Part shown: positions 8,751 through 17,671 of the stretch, piece by piece
Numbering within the stretch: the first letter of the stretch is position 1
How the letters are laid out: the number at the start of each line of letters is the position of its first letter
Assembly (NCBI GenBank): GCA_029210565.1
Contig: JARGFQ010000009.1
Coordinates: 86,987-150,986, forward strand
Length of the DNA stretch: 64,000 bases
Source: Bacteroidales bacterium
GTDB lineage: Bacteria; Bacteroidota; Bacteroidia; Bacteroidales; VadinHA17
Direction of reading: 5' to 3'
Made by a program: the position numbers and the translations under genes
The notes under the pieces: generated by a model
What the model was told of the DNA's origin: nothing
Database searches by the model: none
Seen by the model: the letters and a program-made list of their open reading frames with translations, nothing else

Positions 8751-10064
8751 TTACTCTGTTTTTTTTGCCTGAATGGCCTCCCTGAGAGGCATTATCCTGC
8801 CGTTCCTGACAGCAATGACAAACGCGTCGGGGAACCTTAATGTAAGAATCCGCCGGTACTTCAGGGCATCATTATAAACGGGGAATCTGCCCGCAGCGTA
8901 TTTTGTCAGCTCCCCTTCCTTTATCCTGGTCACAGTGTCGATGTTCTTGAGCAGATCCCTGCTCAGCTCCCTGTCGCCGGGCATGGCGGCTATCTGAACC
9001 ATAAAGAAAATTTCATCAGCGGCGGAGGCATCTGACACGCCTGACGTGCCGGTTGAAGTCCCGGCTGACTTCTGCCCTTCAACTTTTGAAGGTTCCCTCT
9101 CCACCACTGTCTCATCCCTGGCTTTGCTTTCCGATGAATCCGGTGCCTCGCTCTTTATGTCGTCTGCTGTAACCCCGGCATCTCCTGCGCTGACGCTGCC
9201 ACTGACGGCTTCCGGCACTGCCACGGTGCGCGCAGAGCTATCTATCCTGATCCCCGACCTGCTGTCTATCGACTGCTTGTAATCCCTGAAGGCCCTGAAA
9301 ATAGCCGAGGCGAGGTAATCCTGACCTTCTGACGAAATAAGAAATTTTTCCTCCGTGGGATTGGAGATGAAACCCAGCTCAACAAGGACTGACGGCATCG
9401 TGCTTTTCCAAAGGACAATCAGGTTTCCCTGTTTCACACCCCTGTCTTTCCTTCCGACCCTCTCCCTGAACTGATCCTGCACCAGGGTGGCAAAATCTGT
9501 ACTTTGCTTCAGGAAGGTATTCTGCATCAGCGAGAAGATGATGAATGATTCAACTGAATTGGGATCATACCCCTCATATTTGGTACGATAATCCTCTTCA
9601 AGAGTGATAACCGAGTTCTCCTTCATGACCACCTTCAGATTGTCTTCATCCCTGGTTGATCCCATGACATAAGTCTCGGTTCCGATAAAACGCTTGTCAT
9701 TCATTCCATTCGAATGAATTGAGATAAACAGGTCCGCTTTGTTCCGGTTGGCAATCGCCGCCCGCTCATCAAGGCCGATAAAAGTATCATCATCACGGGT
9801 ATAAATAACCTTTACGTCTTTCAGGTACTGCTTGATATAATTTCCTGTCTTAAGGGCTACCGCCAGATTTATGTTCTTCTCCCTTGCCTTCGATCCGACT
9901 GCTCCCGGATCCCTTCCGCCGTGACCGGCATCAATTACCATAACCCATTCTTTTTCCTCCGGTACCGGCTGTGACCATGACGTTAGTGGCATGGTAATTG
10001 AAGCCATCATCAGGAGACTTATCAGAATATCTTTTAACCCTCTTATTTTGGTATTCTGCCGCAT
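8751..10064 (-). CDS. secreted N-acetylmuramoyl-L-alanine amidase with C-terminal SPOR-like domain
   Basis: An Amidase_3 zinc enzyme that cuts the amide bond between MurNAc and the stem peptide. From the ATG at 10064 it has a signal peptide (MRQNTKIRG... ending SWSQ). The catalytic domain opens with VIDAGHGGRDPGA and has FISIHSNGM and SVLVELGFISN, which carry the zinc histidines and the catalytic Glu. A low-complexity Ser/Ala/Glu linker follows, then about 75 residues resembling a SPOR peptidoglycan-binding domain (FFMVQIAAM...FVIAVRNGR). Longer starts (TTG 10124, ATG 10103) lie at or upstream of the transcription start predicted from CATCTTTG at 10106-10113. It is co-transcribed with the MCE gene and divergent from lptD. 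Confidence 0.9.
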   Translation of the reverse strand: MRQNTKIRGLKDILISLLMMASITMPLTSWSQPVPEEKEWVMVIDAGHGGRDPGAVGSKAREKNINLAVALKTGNYIKQYLKDVKVIYTRDDDTFIGLDERAAIANRNKADLFISIHSNGMNDKRFIGTETYVMGSTRDEDNLKVVMKENSVITLEEDYRTKYEGYDPNSVESFIIFSLMQNTFLKQSTDFATLVQDQFRERVGRKDRGVKQGNLIVLWKSTMPSVLVELGFISNPTEEKFLISSEGQDYLASAIFRAFRDYKQSIDSRSGIRIDSSARTVAVPEAVSGSVSAGDAGVTADDIKSEAPDSSESKARDETVVEREPSKVEGQKSAGTSTGTSGVSDASAADEIFFMVQIAAMPGDRELSRDLLKNIDTVTRIKEGELTKYAAGRFPVYNDALKYRRILTLRFPDAFVIAVRNGRIMPLREAIQAKKTE

Positions 10065-10085
10065 TACAGCCTTGAGAATTTTAAT

Positions 10086-10113
10086 TAGTTTTGTCGCTGG
10101 CATGTCAAAGATG
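10086..10113. promoter_or_regulatory. overlapping divergent promoters for lptD and the amidase-MCE operon
   Basis: The plus-strand word TAGTTTTG (10086-10093) points at lptD. The minus-strand word CATCTTTG (10106-10113, one mismatch from TATCTTTG) points at the amidase. They face away from each other within 28 bases, so polymerase at one may exclude the other. Confidence 0.45.
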
Positions 10114-12957
10114 CACAACAACAACGCAAAAATAGCATTTAACTTGCATTTTCACGCATCCGGATTGTTTGTGGCAATTTTCATGCCGCTTCTCTTCTCC
10201 GCGTCACTCAGTGCCCAGGACCCGGGGAGGTCCGGCGTCAGGGAGGTTCAGTTGCCGGACACGCTCACTGCTGTCGCGCCGGACAGACTCCCGGCGGTCA
10301 TTCTGGACACCCTCCCCGGAGCCAAACCTGACTCCATTCCGTTTCCCACGCCGGAGATGCTTAACGACCGCAATGGAGAACAGGACTCGCTCTACGCGGG
10401 AGTTTATATGTCCCAACCTGACACTGCAGGGACGAAACTACCCCTGACAATTTCCTCCGATGCCGTCGATGAGACAATTGTCTATACTGCTGACGGCTAT
10501 ATGAAAACCGACCTGAGAACCAAGCTGGTAAGCCTGGTTGAGAATGCCAAAGTCACCTATGGTACCATAGAGCTTACTGCTGACTCTATCGTACTGGACA
10601 TGGAGACAGGTTCTGTCTATGCTACTGGAAGAATCGACTCCACGGGCCAGATGGTTGGCAAACCTGTTTACAAGGATAAGTCGGAAGAGTTTGAGTCAAG
10701 GGAGATCACCTATAATTTCAAGTCGCAGAAGGGTGTCATCAGGAACGTCACCACGGAGCAGGAGGGAGGCTTTCTGCAGAGCCTGAAAACAAAGAGGCAT
10801 GAAGACGGCACCCTTCATGTAAACAGGAGCAAGTTCACAACCTGTGACGCTGAGGAGCCCCACTTCTATCTCTCCCTGCCCAAAGCAAAAGTCTATCCAG
10901 GCGAAAAGATCGTCTCCGGCCCGGCCTATATGGTCGTGGCTGACATCCCCCTGCCGCTCATCCTGCCTTTTGGATTCTTCCCGGTACAGAAGAAACGGGC
11001 ATCAGGGATTATAATGCCCAGGTATGGTCAGGAGGCACGCAGGGGCTATCACCTTTCCAACGGAGGGTACTATTTTGCCCTGAACGACTATTTCGACCTC
11101 AAGCTTACTGGCACTGTCTACACCAATGGCACGTGGCTGGCGGATGCAGCCACCTCATACCGGCTGCGCTACAGGTTCTCAGGCTCATTCGGCTTTAGCT
11201 ATGCGAACAACGTCACAAGCTACAAGGGCATGCCCGACTACGGCAAGAACTCCAACTACCGCATCAGCTGGTCACACTCGCAGGACGCCAAGGCCAGTCC
11301 CGGTTCACGCTTCTCGGCGAGCGTCAATATGAGCTCCAGCGGCTACGACAAGAACAACAGCTACGATGTGACAGACCACGTTACCACCACCAGGCAGTCA
11401 AGTGTAAGTTATTCACGTTCATGGGCAGGTACGCCCTTCAGCTTTGCCACTAGCCTGAACCAGTCGCAAAACGTGCAGAACAAGACCATGATGCTAAACC
11501 TTCCCAAAGCCAGCCTGACCGTTGCCCGCATCTATCCCCTGAAGCCTAAAAAACCTGCTGTCAAGCAGCGCTGGTATCACGACCTGACGACACAGTATAC
11601 AGCATCACTCGACAACAAGATCGACACCTATGACAGTCTCTTCTTTACCAGTGCGATGTGGAGGGGGATGAAGAACGGCTTTAAGCACGAGATTCCGCTA
11701 AGTCTCCAGATCAGGCCGTTCAATAATTTCTCGATCTCTCCCTCACTCCGCTATTCCGGCGTGCTCTATACCCAGAAGATAGAAAAGAGATGGGTGCCGG
11801 ACTTCTATGATGAATCCCGCAATAAGATCGTGCCTTCAGTCGTCAATGATACTATCAGGGGCATTACTTACGGACATGCCCTTGTTCCTATGATCAGCGC
11901 ATCGTTCAATCCGCAACTTTACGGAACCTTCCAGTTTACCAGGAAGGGATCGAGGATACAAACCATCAGGCATGTGATGAAGCCTTCGGTCGGATTCTCC
12001 TATGCACCGGAGACCGACAGGCTGTCGAGCGACATGTACAGGACCGTCCAGTATGATACCCTTGGCAATACAAGGGAATATTCAATATATGAGGGAGGAC
12101 TCTTCGGAACACCCTCGTCGGGACGGCGCTCGGGCTCGGTAACCTTCAGCCTTACAAACCTCCTTGAGGCCAAGGTCTATGCCAGGAATGACACGACGGG
12201 CAAACCTAAGAAGATCAAGTTGATAGAGAGCCTTTCGCTGAATACCTCCTATAATATCTTTGCAGACTCCCTTCACTGGTCTCCCGTGAGCATGTCGTTT
12301 CGCACTACCCTGGCCGAAAATATCAACCTGCAGGCCAGCAGCAGCTTCAATCTCTACGGCATCAATGAGCAGGGTGGGGCTGTCAAGGAATTTGCCCTTG
12401 TTCAGGGACGCGGACTGGCGAGGATGACAAGCCTAAACATGAGTGTCGACTTCGACCTGGGACGCCTGCTCAGGGGGAAGGATAGCGGCAAACAGCAGAC
12501 CACCACATCTGCCGGATCACAGGGTATGGGCAGAGCTCCGGGAGGTGCACAGCTGGAGGGAACGGGATCACAGAGTACCCTGCCACTTTCATCCGACAGC
12601 TATGATGAGTACGGGTATGTGAAATTCGATGTGCCATGGTCACTCAGGATGGCATATAACTTCAGCTACAGCAAGCCCGGGCTGCGCACCAACATATCAC
12701 AGACCTTCACCATGTCAGGCGATCTCAGACTCACCCCCAAGATGGCCATCACCTACAATACCGGTTTCGACTTCAAGCAGAAGGAGATCACCATGACCAG
12801 GGTCGGAATCTCACGTGACCTGCACTGCTGGGAGATGAGCTTCTCATGGATACCCACGGGATATATGAAAAGCTGGAACTTCACCATCAGGGCCAAATCA
12901 AGCATGCTTCAGGATCTCAAGTACGAAAGACGCAAGGATTACCATGAAAATTACTAA
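10111..12957 (+). CDS. lptD: LptD-like outer-membrane LPS assembly beta-barrel
   Basis: About 948 residues from the ATG at 10111 (10102 is possible). It has a signal peptide ending near SASLSAQ. An OstA-type jellyroll follows (KVTYGTIELTADSIVLDMETGSVYATG), then the LptD core with PLILPFGFFPVQKKRASGIIMPRYG and a long run of alternating aromatic/polar strands ending in a C-terminal aromatic segment, as in 26-strand barrels. LptD inserts LPS into the outer leaflet with LptE. Its length is normal for Bacteroidota, which have a longer form than E. coli. The ridA start lies 20 bases after its stop. Confidence 0.88.
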   Translation: MHNNNAKIAFNLHFHASGLFVAIFMPLLFSASLSAQDPGRSGVREVQLPDTLTAVAPDRLPAVILDTLPGAKPDSIPFPTPEMLNDRNGEQDSLYAGVYMSQPDTAGTKLPLTISSDAVDETIVYTADGYMKTDLRTKLVSLVENAKVTYGTIELTADSIVLDMETGSVYATGRIDSTGQMVGKPVYKDKSEEFESREITYNFKSQKGVIRNVTTEQEGGFLQSLKTKRHEDGTLHVNRSKFTTCDAEEPHFYLSLPKAKVYPGEKIVSGPAYMVVADIPLPLILPFGFFPVQKKRASGIIMPRYGQEARRGYHLSNGGYYFALNDYFDLKLTGTVYTNGTWLADAATSYRLRYRFSGSFGFSYANNVTSYKGMPDYGKNSNYRISWSHSQDAKASPGSRFSASVNMSSSGYDKNNSYDVTDHVTTTRQSSVSYSRSWAGTPFSFATSLNQSQNVQNKTMMLNLPKASLTVARIYPLKPKKPAVKQRWYHDLTTQYTASLDNKIDTYDSLFFTSAMWRGMKNGFKHEIPLSLQIRPFNNFSISPSLRYSGVLYTQKIEKRWVPDFYDESRNKIVPSVVNDTIRGITYGHALVPMISASFNPQLYGTFQFTRKGSRIQTIRHVMKPSVGFSYAPETDRLSSDMYRTVQYDTLGNTREYSIYEGGLFGTPSSGRRSGSVTFSLTNLLEAKVYARNDTTGKPKKIKLIESLSLNTSYNIFADSLHWSPVSMSFRTTLAENINLQASSSFNLYGINEQGGAVKEFALVQGRGLARMTSLNMSVDFDLGRLLRGKDSGKQQTTTSAGSQGMGRAPGGAQLEGTGSQSTLPLSSDSYDEYGYVKFDVPWSLRMAYNFSYSKPGLRTNISQTFTMSGDLRLTPKMAITYNTGFDFKQKEITMTRVGISRDLHCWEMSFSWIPTGYMKSWNFTIRAKSSMLQDLKYERRKDYHENY

Positions 12958-12976
12958 CGAACAAAAAATATCAGGT

Positions 12977-13354
12977 ATGAAAAGAATCATCAGCACAACG
13001 GCTGCCCCGGGTGCCATTGGTCCCTACAGCCAGGCCGTGGAGGCCAACGGGACACTTTACATTTCAGGACAGGTGGCTATTGACCCGGCAACGGGTAAGA
13101 TGGTCGATGGAGGCATAACAGAACAGACCACCAGGGTGCTGCAGAATATAAAAGCCATACTGCTTGCCGCGGGATATACCCTCAACGATGTGGTGAAATC
13201 AACCTGCCTGCTCTACGACATGTCAGACTTCAAGGCAATGAATGAGGTATACGCAAAGTACTATACCTCCGACCAGCCCGCAAGGGCAGCATTTGCCGTC
13301 AGGGGACTGCCGCTTGGTGCTCTCATAGAGATAGAAACGGTGGCCGTAAGATAA
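12977..13354 (+). CDS. ridA: RidA-family enamine/imine deaminase
   Basis: A 125-residue YjgF/YER057c/UK114 protein. From the ATG at 12977 it starts MKRIISTTAAPGAIGPYSQAV, and the motif GPYSQA, the substrate Arg in QPARAAFAV and the Glu in GALIEIETVAV are present. RidA hydrolyses reactive 2-aminoacrylate and other enamines released by PLP enzymes and forms cytoplasmic trimers. An in-frame ATG at 12944 lies inside lptD and gives an unlikely 11-residue extension. It probably reads through from lptD, since the gap is 19 bases. A palindromic repeat pair follows the stop. Confidence 0.95.
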   Translation: MKRIISTTAAPGAIGPYSQAVEANGTLYISGQVAIDPATGKMVDGGITEQTTRVLQNIKAILLAAGYTLNDVVKSTCLLYDMSDFKAMNEVYAKYYTSDQPARAAFAVRGLPLGALIEIETVAVR

Positions 13355-13363
13355 TAAAGGTAA

Positions 13364-13384
13364 CGGCGGGTCTCAGATCCGCCG
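13364..13384. repeat. palindromic repeat, left copy (one base degenerate)
   Basis: Reads CGGCGGGTCTCAGATCCGCCG, spelled by position as arms 13364-13373 and 13375-13384 around a central C. One G/A difference from the right copy breaks the symmetry at one pair. It sits 10 bases after the ridA stop. Confidence 0.65.
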
Positions 13385-13421
13385 CACCGCGGATAAAAGA
13401 TGGACAGGCATATATGGCAGA

Positions 13422-13446
13422 AGCGGCGGATCTCAGATCCGCCGCT
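13422..13446. repeat. perfect 12-1-12 palindrome, right copy
   Basis: Arms AGCGGCGGATCT (13422-13433) and AGATCCGCCGCT (13435-13446) flank one C. It lies between the convergent ridA and rplI genes, 38 bases after the left copy, whose core is almost identical. No T-run follows, so it is more like a short mobile palindrome (REP-like) or protein site than a classical terminator. Confidence 0.7.
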
Positions 13447-13474
13447 CCCTGCATATCAGTATGATTGGTGGTGC

Positions 13475-13921
13475 TTATTCAGCTATGACCTCAAAGTCGA
13501 TGTCAACTTTGACATTGCGGTGCAACTTGATAACAGCCTTGTAATTGCCTATCTCCTTGATTGCCTCCTCGCCGAGGAGAATATTCTTGCGGTCAATATC
13601 AAAACCCTTCTCCTTCAGCGCTTCCGCCAGCTGGATGGTGTTTACCGATCCGAATATCTTACCTGCTGAGCTTACCTTGGCTCCAAGAACCAGCTTGACC
13701 TCAGCAAGCTTGCCGGCAAGCACCTCAGCTTCATTCTTAATCTGTTCCTCCTTGTGTGCCCTCTGCTTCAGATTCTCATTGTGAATCTTTACTGCAGAGT
13801 CAGTTGCCTGAATGGCGTATCCTTTGGGTATCAGGTAGTTCCTTGCATAGCCCGTCTTTACCGTAATGATATCGTTCTTCAGACCGAGCTTATCCATATC
13901 CTGCGTAAGAATTATCTTCAT
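13475..13921 (-). CDS. rplI: 50S ribosomal protein L9
   Basis: A 148-residue L9. The N-terminal rRNA-binding domain starts MKIILTQDMDKLG and carries the family signature VKTGYARNYLIPKGYA. A long connecting helix rich in Lys/Glu follows, then the C-terminal domain (KIFGSVNTIQLAEALKEKG, ending HRNVKVDIDFEVIAE). It is the last gene of the rpsF-rpsR-rplI operon on the minus strand, 13 bases after rpsR. Length and motifs are normal. Confidence 0.98.
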   Translation of the reverse strand: MKIILTQDMDKLGLKNDIITVKTGYARNYLIPKGYAIQATDSAVKIHNENLKQRAHKEEQIKNEAEVLAGKLAEVKLVLGAKVSSAGKIFGSVNTIQLAEALKEKGFDIDRKNILLGEEAIKEIGNYKAVIKLHRNVKVDIDFEVIAE

Positions 13922-13934
13922 CTCTATTCCTCCT

Positions 13935-14204
13935 TTACTTTAACAGGTCAGCAACATAAGGCAGCAGGGCAAGATGCCGTGCACGCTTGATGGCCGTGGC
14001 CACTCTCCTCTGATACTTAAGCGACGTACCGGTGATACGGCGCGGGAGGATCTTACCCTGTTCGTTGAGAAATTTCTTCAGGAACTCGGGATCCTTATAG
14101 TCAATGTACTTGATCTTGTTCTTCTTGAACCTGCAGTATTTCTTCTTCTTGATCTCTACTGTAGGCGGTGTCAGGTACCTGATCTCTGAATTGTTCTGTG
14201 CCAT
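13935..14204 (-). CDS. rpsR: 30S ribosomal protein S18
   Basis: An 89-residue S18 with the core signature [31 protein letters not shown], cited here by its start ILPRRITG and end RARHLALLP. It lies between rpsF and rplI with gaps of 2 and 13 bases, the classical order. S18 pairs with S6 on the platform of the small subunit, which fits their co-expression. The N-terminus has [11 protein letters not shown] with one Cys and no full zinc ribbon. Confidence 0.98.
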   Translation of the reverse strand: MAQNNSEIRYLTPPTVEIKKKKYCRFKKNKIKYIDYKDPEFLKKFLNEQGKILPRRITGTSLKYQRRVATAIKRARHLALLPYVADLLK

Positions 14205-14206
14205 CT

Positions 14207-14560
14207 CTATTCCTCCGTAACTTTTTCGGTTTCTTTCATTCTTCTCTTCTTCTCGGCATACTCAATGGCATGCTTGTCCATACGGAAGGTCAGGAAGCGG
14301 ATGATCCTCTCATCCCTCCTGTACTGCACTTCTAATTTCTCTATTAACTCACCAGGCCCCCGGAACTCGATCAGGTAATAAAAACCTGTCGACTTCTTCT
14401 GAATGGGATAGGCAAGCTTCTTCAGACCCCAGTTCTCTTCATGAACGATATCACCTTCGTTGTCGGTGATGATCTTCTTGAATTTCTGAACCGCTTCCTT
14501 CATCTGATTCTCAGACAAAACGGGAGTTGCAATGAAAACGGTTTCGTACTGATTCAACAT
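14207..14560 (-). CDS. rpsF: 30S ribosomal protein S6
   Basis: A 117-residue S6, the first gene of the operon. It has the ferredoxin-like fold motifs [26 protein letters not shown] and [17 protein letters not shown], and a charged C-terminal tail. Bacteroidota -7 word TACTTTTG on the minus strand (14601-14608) gives a leader of about 34 bases. There is no ssb gene between rpsF and rpsR, unlike many Firmicutes. Confidence 0.98.
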   Translation of the reverse strand: MLNQYETVFIATPVLSENQMKEAVQKFKKIITDNEGDIVHEENWGLKKLAYPIQKKSTGFYYLIEFRGPGELIEKLEVQYRRDERIIRFLTFRMDKHAIEYAEKKRRMKETEKVTEE

Positions 14561-14600
14561 CTCTTTTCTTGGTTTATAATGGTGTTAATAAATTGGGTTG

Positions 14601-14608
14601 CAAAAGTA
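14601..14608 (-). promoter_or_regulatory. -7 element of the rpsF-rpsR-rplI operon
   Basis: The minus-strand TACTTTTG fits TAnnTTTG. Transcription would start near 14594, about 34 bases before the rpsF ATG. The -33 region is only a T-rich stretch. Confidence 0.6.
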
Positions 14609-14651
14609 AGACAATAAATCTTAAAAAAAAATATTCCCGTAACTATTTCCT

Positions 14652-14659
14652 TATATTTG
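14652..14659 (+). promoter_or_regulatory. -7 element of dnaX
   Basis: TATATTTG fits TAnnTTTG. Transcription would start near 14666, about 29 bases before the ATG at 14695. This supports that ATG over in-frame codons further upstream. Confidence 0.55.
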
Positions 14660-14694
14660 TGACTGATAAACCAGACAGACTGCTGATACCCGCT

Positions 14695-16413
14695 ATGGAT
14701 AACTTCATTGTTTCTGCCCGGAAATACCGGCCCGCCACTTTTGATATGGTTGTGGGACAGGATACCATCACAACCACCCTTAAGAACGCGATAAAGAATA
14801 ACTTTCTTGCACAGGCCTATCTTTTTTGTGGCCCCAGGGGCGTGGGCAAAACCACCTGTGCAAGGATATTTGCCAAAACAATAAACTGTTCCAGCCCCGG
14901 ACCCGACGGCGAAGCCTGTGACCAGTGCGAATCATGCCGGTCATTCAACTCACAGGCATCATTCAACATTCATGAGCTCGATGCCGCATCAAACAACAGT
15001 GTCGACGACATCCGCAACCTGACCGACCAGGTCAGGATACCTCCGCAGGTGGGCAAATTCAGCGTATATATCATTGATGAGGTTCACATGCTCTCGGCAC
15101 AGGCCTTTAACGCCTTCCTGAAGACACTGGAGGAGCCACCGGCACATGCAATATTTATACTGGCAACCACCGAGAAGCACAAGATAATACCCACAATCCT
15201 CTCCCGGTGCCAGGTATTCGACTTCAACCGTATCAGTGTTGACGATATCGTGCAGCGACTCACCTGGGTGGCCGGCAATGAGGGCGTAAATGCCGAACAT
15301 GAGGCACTCCATGTCATAGCCACCAAAGCTGACGGCGCCATGCGCGATGCGCTCTCCATCTTTGACCAGATCGTCAGCTTCAGCGGCAAAAACATCACAT
15401 ATAATGATGTCATTGCCAACCTCAACGTACTGGATTATGAGTACTATTTCAGGATTGCAGCTGCGGCAATGGATGGCGATGTTTCCGAGGCACTGCTCAC
15501 CTTCAACGAGATACTCAACAAGGGTTTTGACGGCTATAACTTCATGGCCGGACTCAACAATCATCTCCGTGACCTGCTGGTCAGTCGTGATGAGGCTACG
15601 GTCAAACTGCTGGAGACCTCACCCTCGATACGACAGCGATACCGGGAGCAGGCCGGAGGGGCATCCCTGACATTTATCTACGAGGCCCTGGAAATAGGAT
15701 CCCAGTGCATGATCACCTTCCGCAGCAGCAAGAACCAGCGCCTCCATGTTGAGCTCGCCCTGATGCGCATGTGCAACCTGTCAAAGGTGAGGGAACCTGA
15801 AGAATCAAAAAAAAAAGCTGACACTCAATCCTCCCCACCCGAAGCTGAACCTGCAGCATCTGCAGCAGCCGCACCCTCAGCCATAATTACATCATCACCG
15901 CCCTCGGCTGTAGTAACGCCCCGAAAGGTGACACCGCAGACCTCTGATGATAAAAAGATCTCAATAAAGAACCTCATCACTGCCCCTGTAACAGGAGATA
16001 GCGAAGTCAGCGAACCGCCGCCCGGGACAGCCCCTGCACCTCCGGCCAGGGAGTTCACACCTGAGGAACTTAAAGAGGCATGGAACACATTCGCTGATGA
16101 TATTAAGGATGAGAGCCCGAGAATATCAGTGACACTGGCAGCCGTTACGCCGGAGTTGCATGAAGATAAGAGCGTGGTACTTAAACTCGATAACTCAGCC
16201 CTCAAGGAGACCTTCGATCATAACTTCAGGGCACGACTGGAGAATCACCTCCGCATATCACTGCAGAACAGCTCCGTCAGACTCTGCACCACCGTCGAGG
16301 CAACGGAGAGAGGCGAGATACTCTACTCGCCGGACCAGAAGTTCAATCATATGGCCTCCAAAAACCCTGCACTCAAAGAGCTGAAAAAGAATTTCAACCT
16401 TGATTACGAATAG
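14695..16413 (+). CDS. dnaX: DNA polymerase III subunit gamma/tau
   Basis: A 572-residue clamp-loader ATPase. From the ATG at 14695 it has RKYRPATFDMVVGQ, Walker A GPRGVGKTTCARIFAK, a four-Cys zinc module (NCSSPGPDGEACDQCESC), Walker B IDEVHMLS and the SRC sensor motif LSRCQVFDF. Domain III is followed by a Pro/Ala-rich linker (about residues 380-465) and a C-terminal region that probably binds DnaE/DnaB. The length suits a Bacteroidota tau. No obvious A-run frameshift signal for a gamma form was confirmed, though the run AAAAAAAAAA at 15810-15819 is a candidate slippage site. Confidence 0.96.
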   Translation: MDNFIVSARKYRPATFDMVVGQDTITTTLKNAIKNNFLAQAYLFCGPRGVGKTTCARIFAKTINCSSPGPDGEACDQCESCRSFNSQASFNIHELDAASNNSVDDIRNLTDQVRIPPQVGKFSVYIIDEVHMLSAQAFNAFLKTLEEPPAHAIFILATTEKHKIIPTILSRCQVFDFNRISVDDIVQRLTWVAGNEGVNAEHEALHVIATKADGAMRDALSIFDQIVSFSGKNITYNDVIANLNVLDYEYYFRIAAAAMDGDVSEALLTFNEILNKGFDGYNFMAGLNNHLRDLLVSRDEATVKLLETSPSIRQRYREQAGGASLTFIYEALEIGSQCMITFRSSKNQRLHVELALMRMCNLSKVREPEESKKKADTQSSPPEAEPAASAAAAPSAIITSSPPSAVVTPRKVTPQTSDDKKISIKNLITAPVTGDSEVSEPPPGTAPAPPAREFTPEELKEAWNTFADDIKDESPRISVTLAAVTPELHEDKSVVLKLDNSALKETFDHNFRARLENHLRISLQNSSVRLCTTVEATERGEILYSPDQKFNHMASKNPALKELKKNFNLDYE

Positions 16414-16426
16414 CCAGTCCTGACTC

Positions 16427-17227
16427 GTGAGCGGAAAAACAGAGAAGAAGAGCGATGCCCCGTACGGTGCAACAGACCGTGATCATGATCCTGTTGATGA
16501 GGCATATACAATTGCCGGAGGCATTGCCCATGACCTGAATACAATACTCACCGCAATTTACGGTTACAGCGAACTGGCCCTGGAATCTGCCGGTGATGCC
16601 GCCGCAGTTGAAAAATACATAAGAAGGATAATCGGTGCTGCCGATAGGGCCAAATCACTGACGGGACAACTGATTGACCTCAGTCGCGGAGCACTGCAGC
16701 CCCGACAGAGTGAAAATATTGGCGACATTCTCGCAGATACCGTCAGATTCATCAGACCATCGGCAGGTGATAATATCACCGTCACAGAAAAGATAAATGA
16801 GCCGGGGCTGATGGTTGATGCCGTACCGGCACAGCTGTTCCGGCTCTTCGTTAATGTTGCGGTAAACGCATTGCAGGCAATGAAGGAGAAGGGAGGCAAC
16901 CTGGAGATATCCGTTGATGCAGTGAGAGATAGCAACGACAGTGCCGGAGCACCCCTCAACACTGCTTTGGTACAGTTTACCGATACCGGCAGGGGAATGG
17001 ATCGTGAGACAACCGAAAAACTCTTTACACCCTTCTTATCCGCAGGTGACAGGGAGGGAGGAACAGGACTTGGTATGATGGTCGTCAGCGCTATAATGCG
17101 CGATCTGGGAGGAGCCATCAGGATTAACAGCAAGCCCGGCACCGGTACCGTCGTCGGTCTGCTGATCCCGCTCTCCGGATTTGGCCCTCTTGACGAAAAG
17201 AGTTACCTTCGGGAAACTGATAAATGA
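16427..17227 (+). CDS. soluble sensor histidine kinase
   Basis: A 266-residue kinase starting at GTG 16427, 13 bases after dnaX; no good ATG lies nearby. The H-box is GGIAHDLNTILTAIYGYSEL, with the phosphorylated His at about 35. The ATPase domain has the N-box NVAVNALQAM, G1 DTGRGMD, F-box LFTPFLS and G2 GGTGLGMMVV. There is no membrane segment and no recognisable PAS, GAF or other input domain; only about 25 residues precede the H-box. It resembles the NtrB-like or hybrid-derived kinase cores that act in the cytoplasm. The receiver gene follows 21 bases later and is the likely partner. Confidence 0.88.
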   Translation: MSGKTEKKSDAPYGATDRDHDPVDEAYTIAGGIAHDLNTILTAIYGYSELALESAGDAAAVEKYIRRIIGAADRAKSLTGQLIDLSRGALQPRQSENIGDILADTVRFIRPSAGDNITVTEKINEPGLMVDAVPAQLFRLFVNVAVNALQAMKEKGGNLEISVDAVRDSNDSAGAPLNTALVQFTDTGRGMDRETTEKLFTPFLSAGDREGGTGLGMMVVSAIMRDLGGAIRINSKPGTGTVVGLLIPLSGFGPLDEKSYLRETDK

Positions 17228-17248
17228 ATCTTTCCAACCCCTTCTGAA

Positions 17249-17614
17249 ATGGCAGGTGTACTGATTGTTGAAGATGATGCTGATCTGCGCGAGATGCTCA
17301 GGGATGCCCTTGAGAAACGCAAATTTACCGTCATAACAGCCGCCAACGGCAGAGAGGCAATAGCCCGCTTCCGCCCTTCGGTGATCGACCTGGTGGTCAC
17401 TGACCTGCTGATGCCTGAAGAGGACGGACTGATGGTGATAATGAAGATAAGAGAACTGAAACCGTCGGTGAAAATGATTGCCATAAGCGGTGGAGGCAAG
17501 GCGGGGCCGGGAAGCTACCTGCTGATGGCCAGCACACTGGGAGCAGACCATGTCTTCTCCAAGCCTTTTCTGCCCTCGGAACTGTTGCAGAAGGTGAGGG
17601 AGATACTGGCATAA
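17249..17614 (+). CDS. single-domain response regulator (CheY-like)
   Basis: A 121-residue receiver domain with acidic pair ED at 8-9 plus D10, phosphoacceptor D52 in VVTDLLMPEEDG, the switch Ser in IAISGGG and the conserved Lys in FSKPFLP. It has no DNA-binding or enzymatic output domain, so it must act through protein contacts or as a phosphate shuttle. It lies directly after the soluble kinase gene, in the same transcription unit. The target is unknown. Confidence 0.9.
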   Translation: MAGVLIVEDDADLREMLRDALEKRKFTVITAANGREAIARFRPSVIDLVVTDLLMPEEDGLMVIMKIRELKPSVKMIAISGGGKAGPGSYLLMASTLGADHVFSKPFLPSELLQKVREILA

Positions 17615-17671
17615 ACATTATCCCTCTACGATTGTTGAAAGAATAAAATGAACCAATAAATATTATATAAT

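Noticed and set aside
14989..15564. Long minus-strand open frame inside dnaX
   Set aside because: It is a frame shadow of dnaX; the plus-strand AAA+ motifs are unmistakable.
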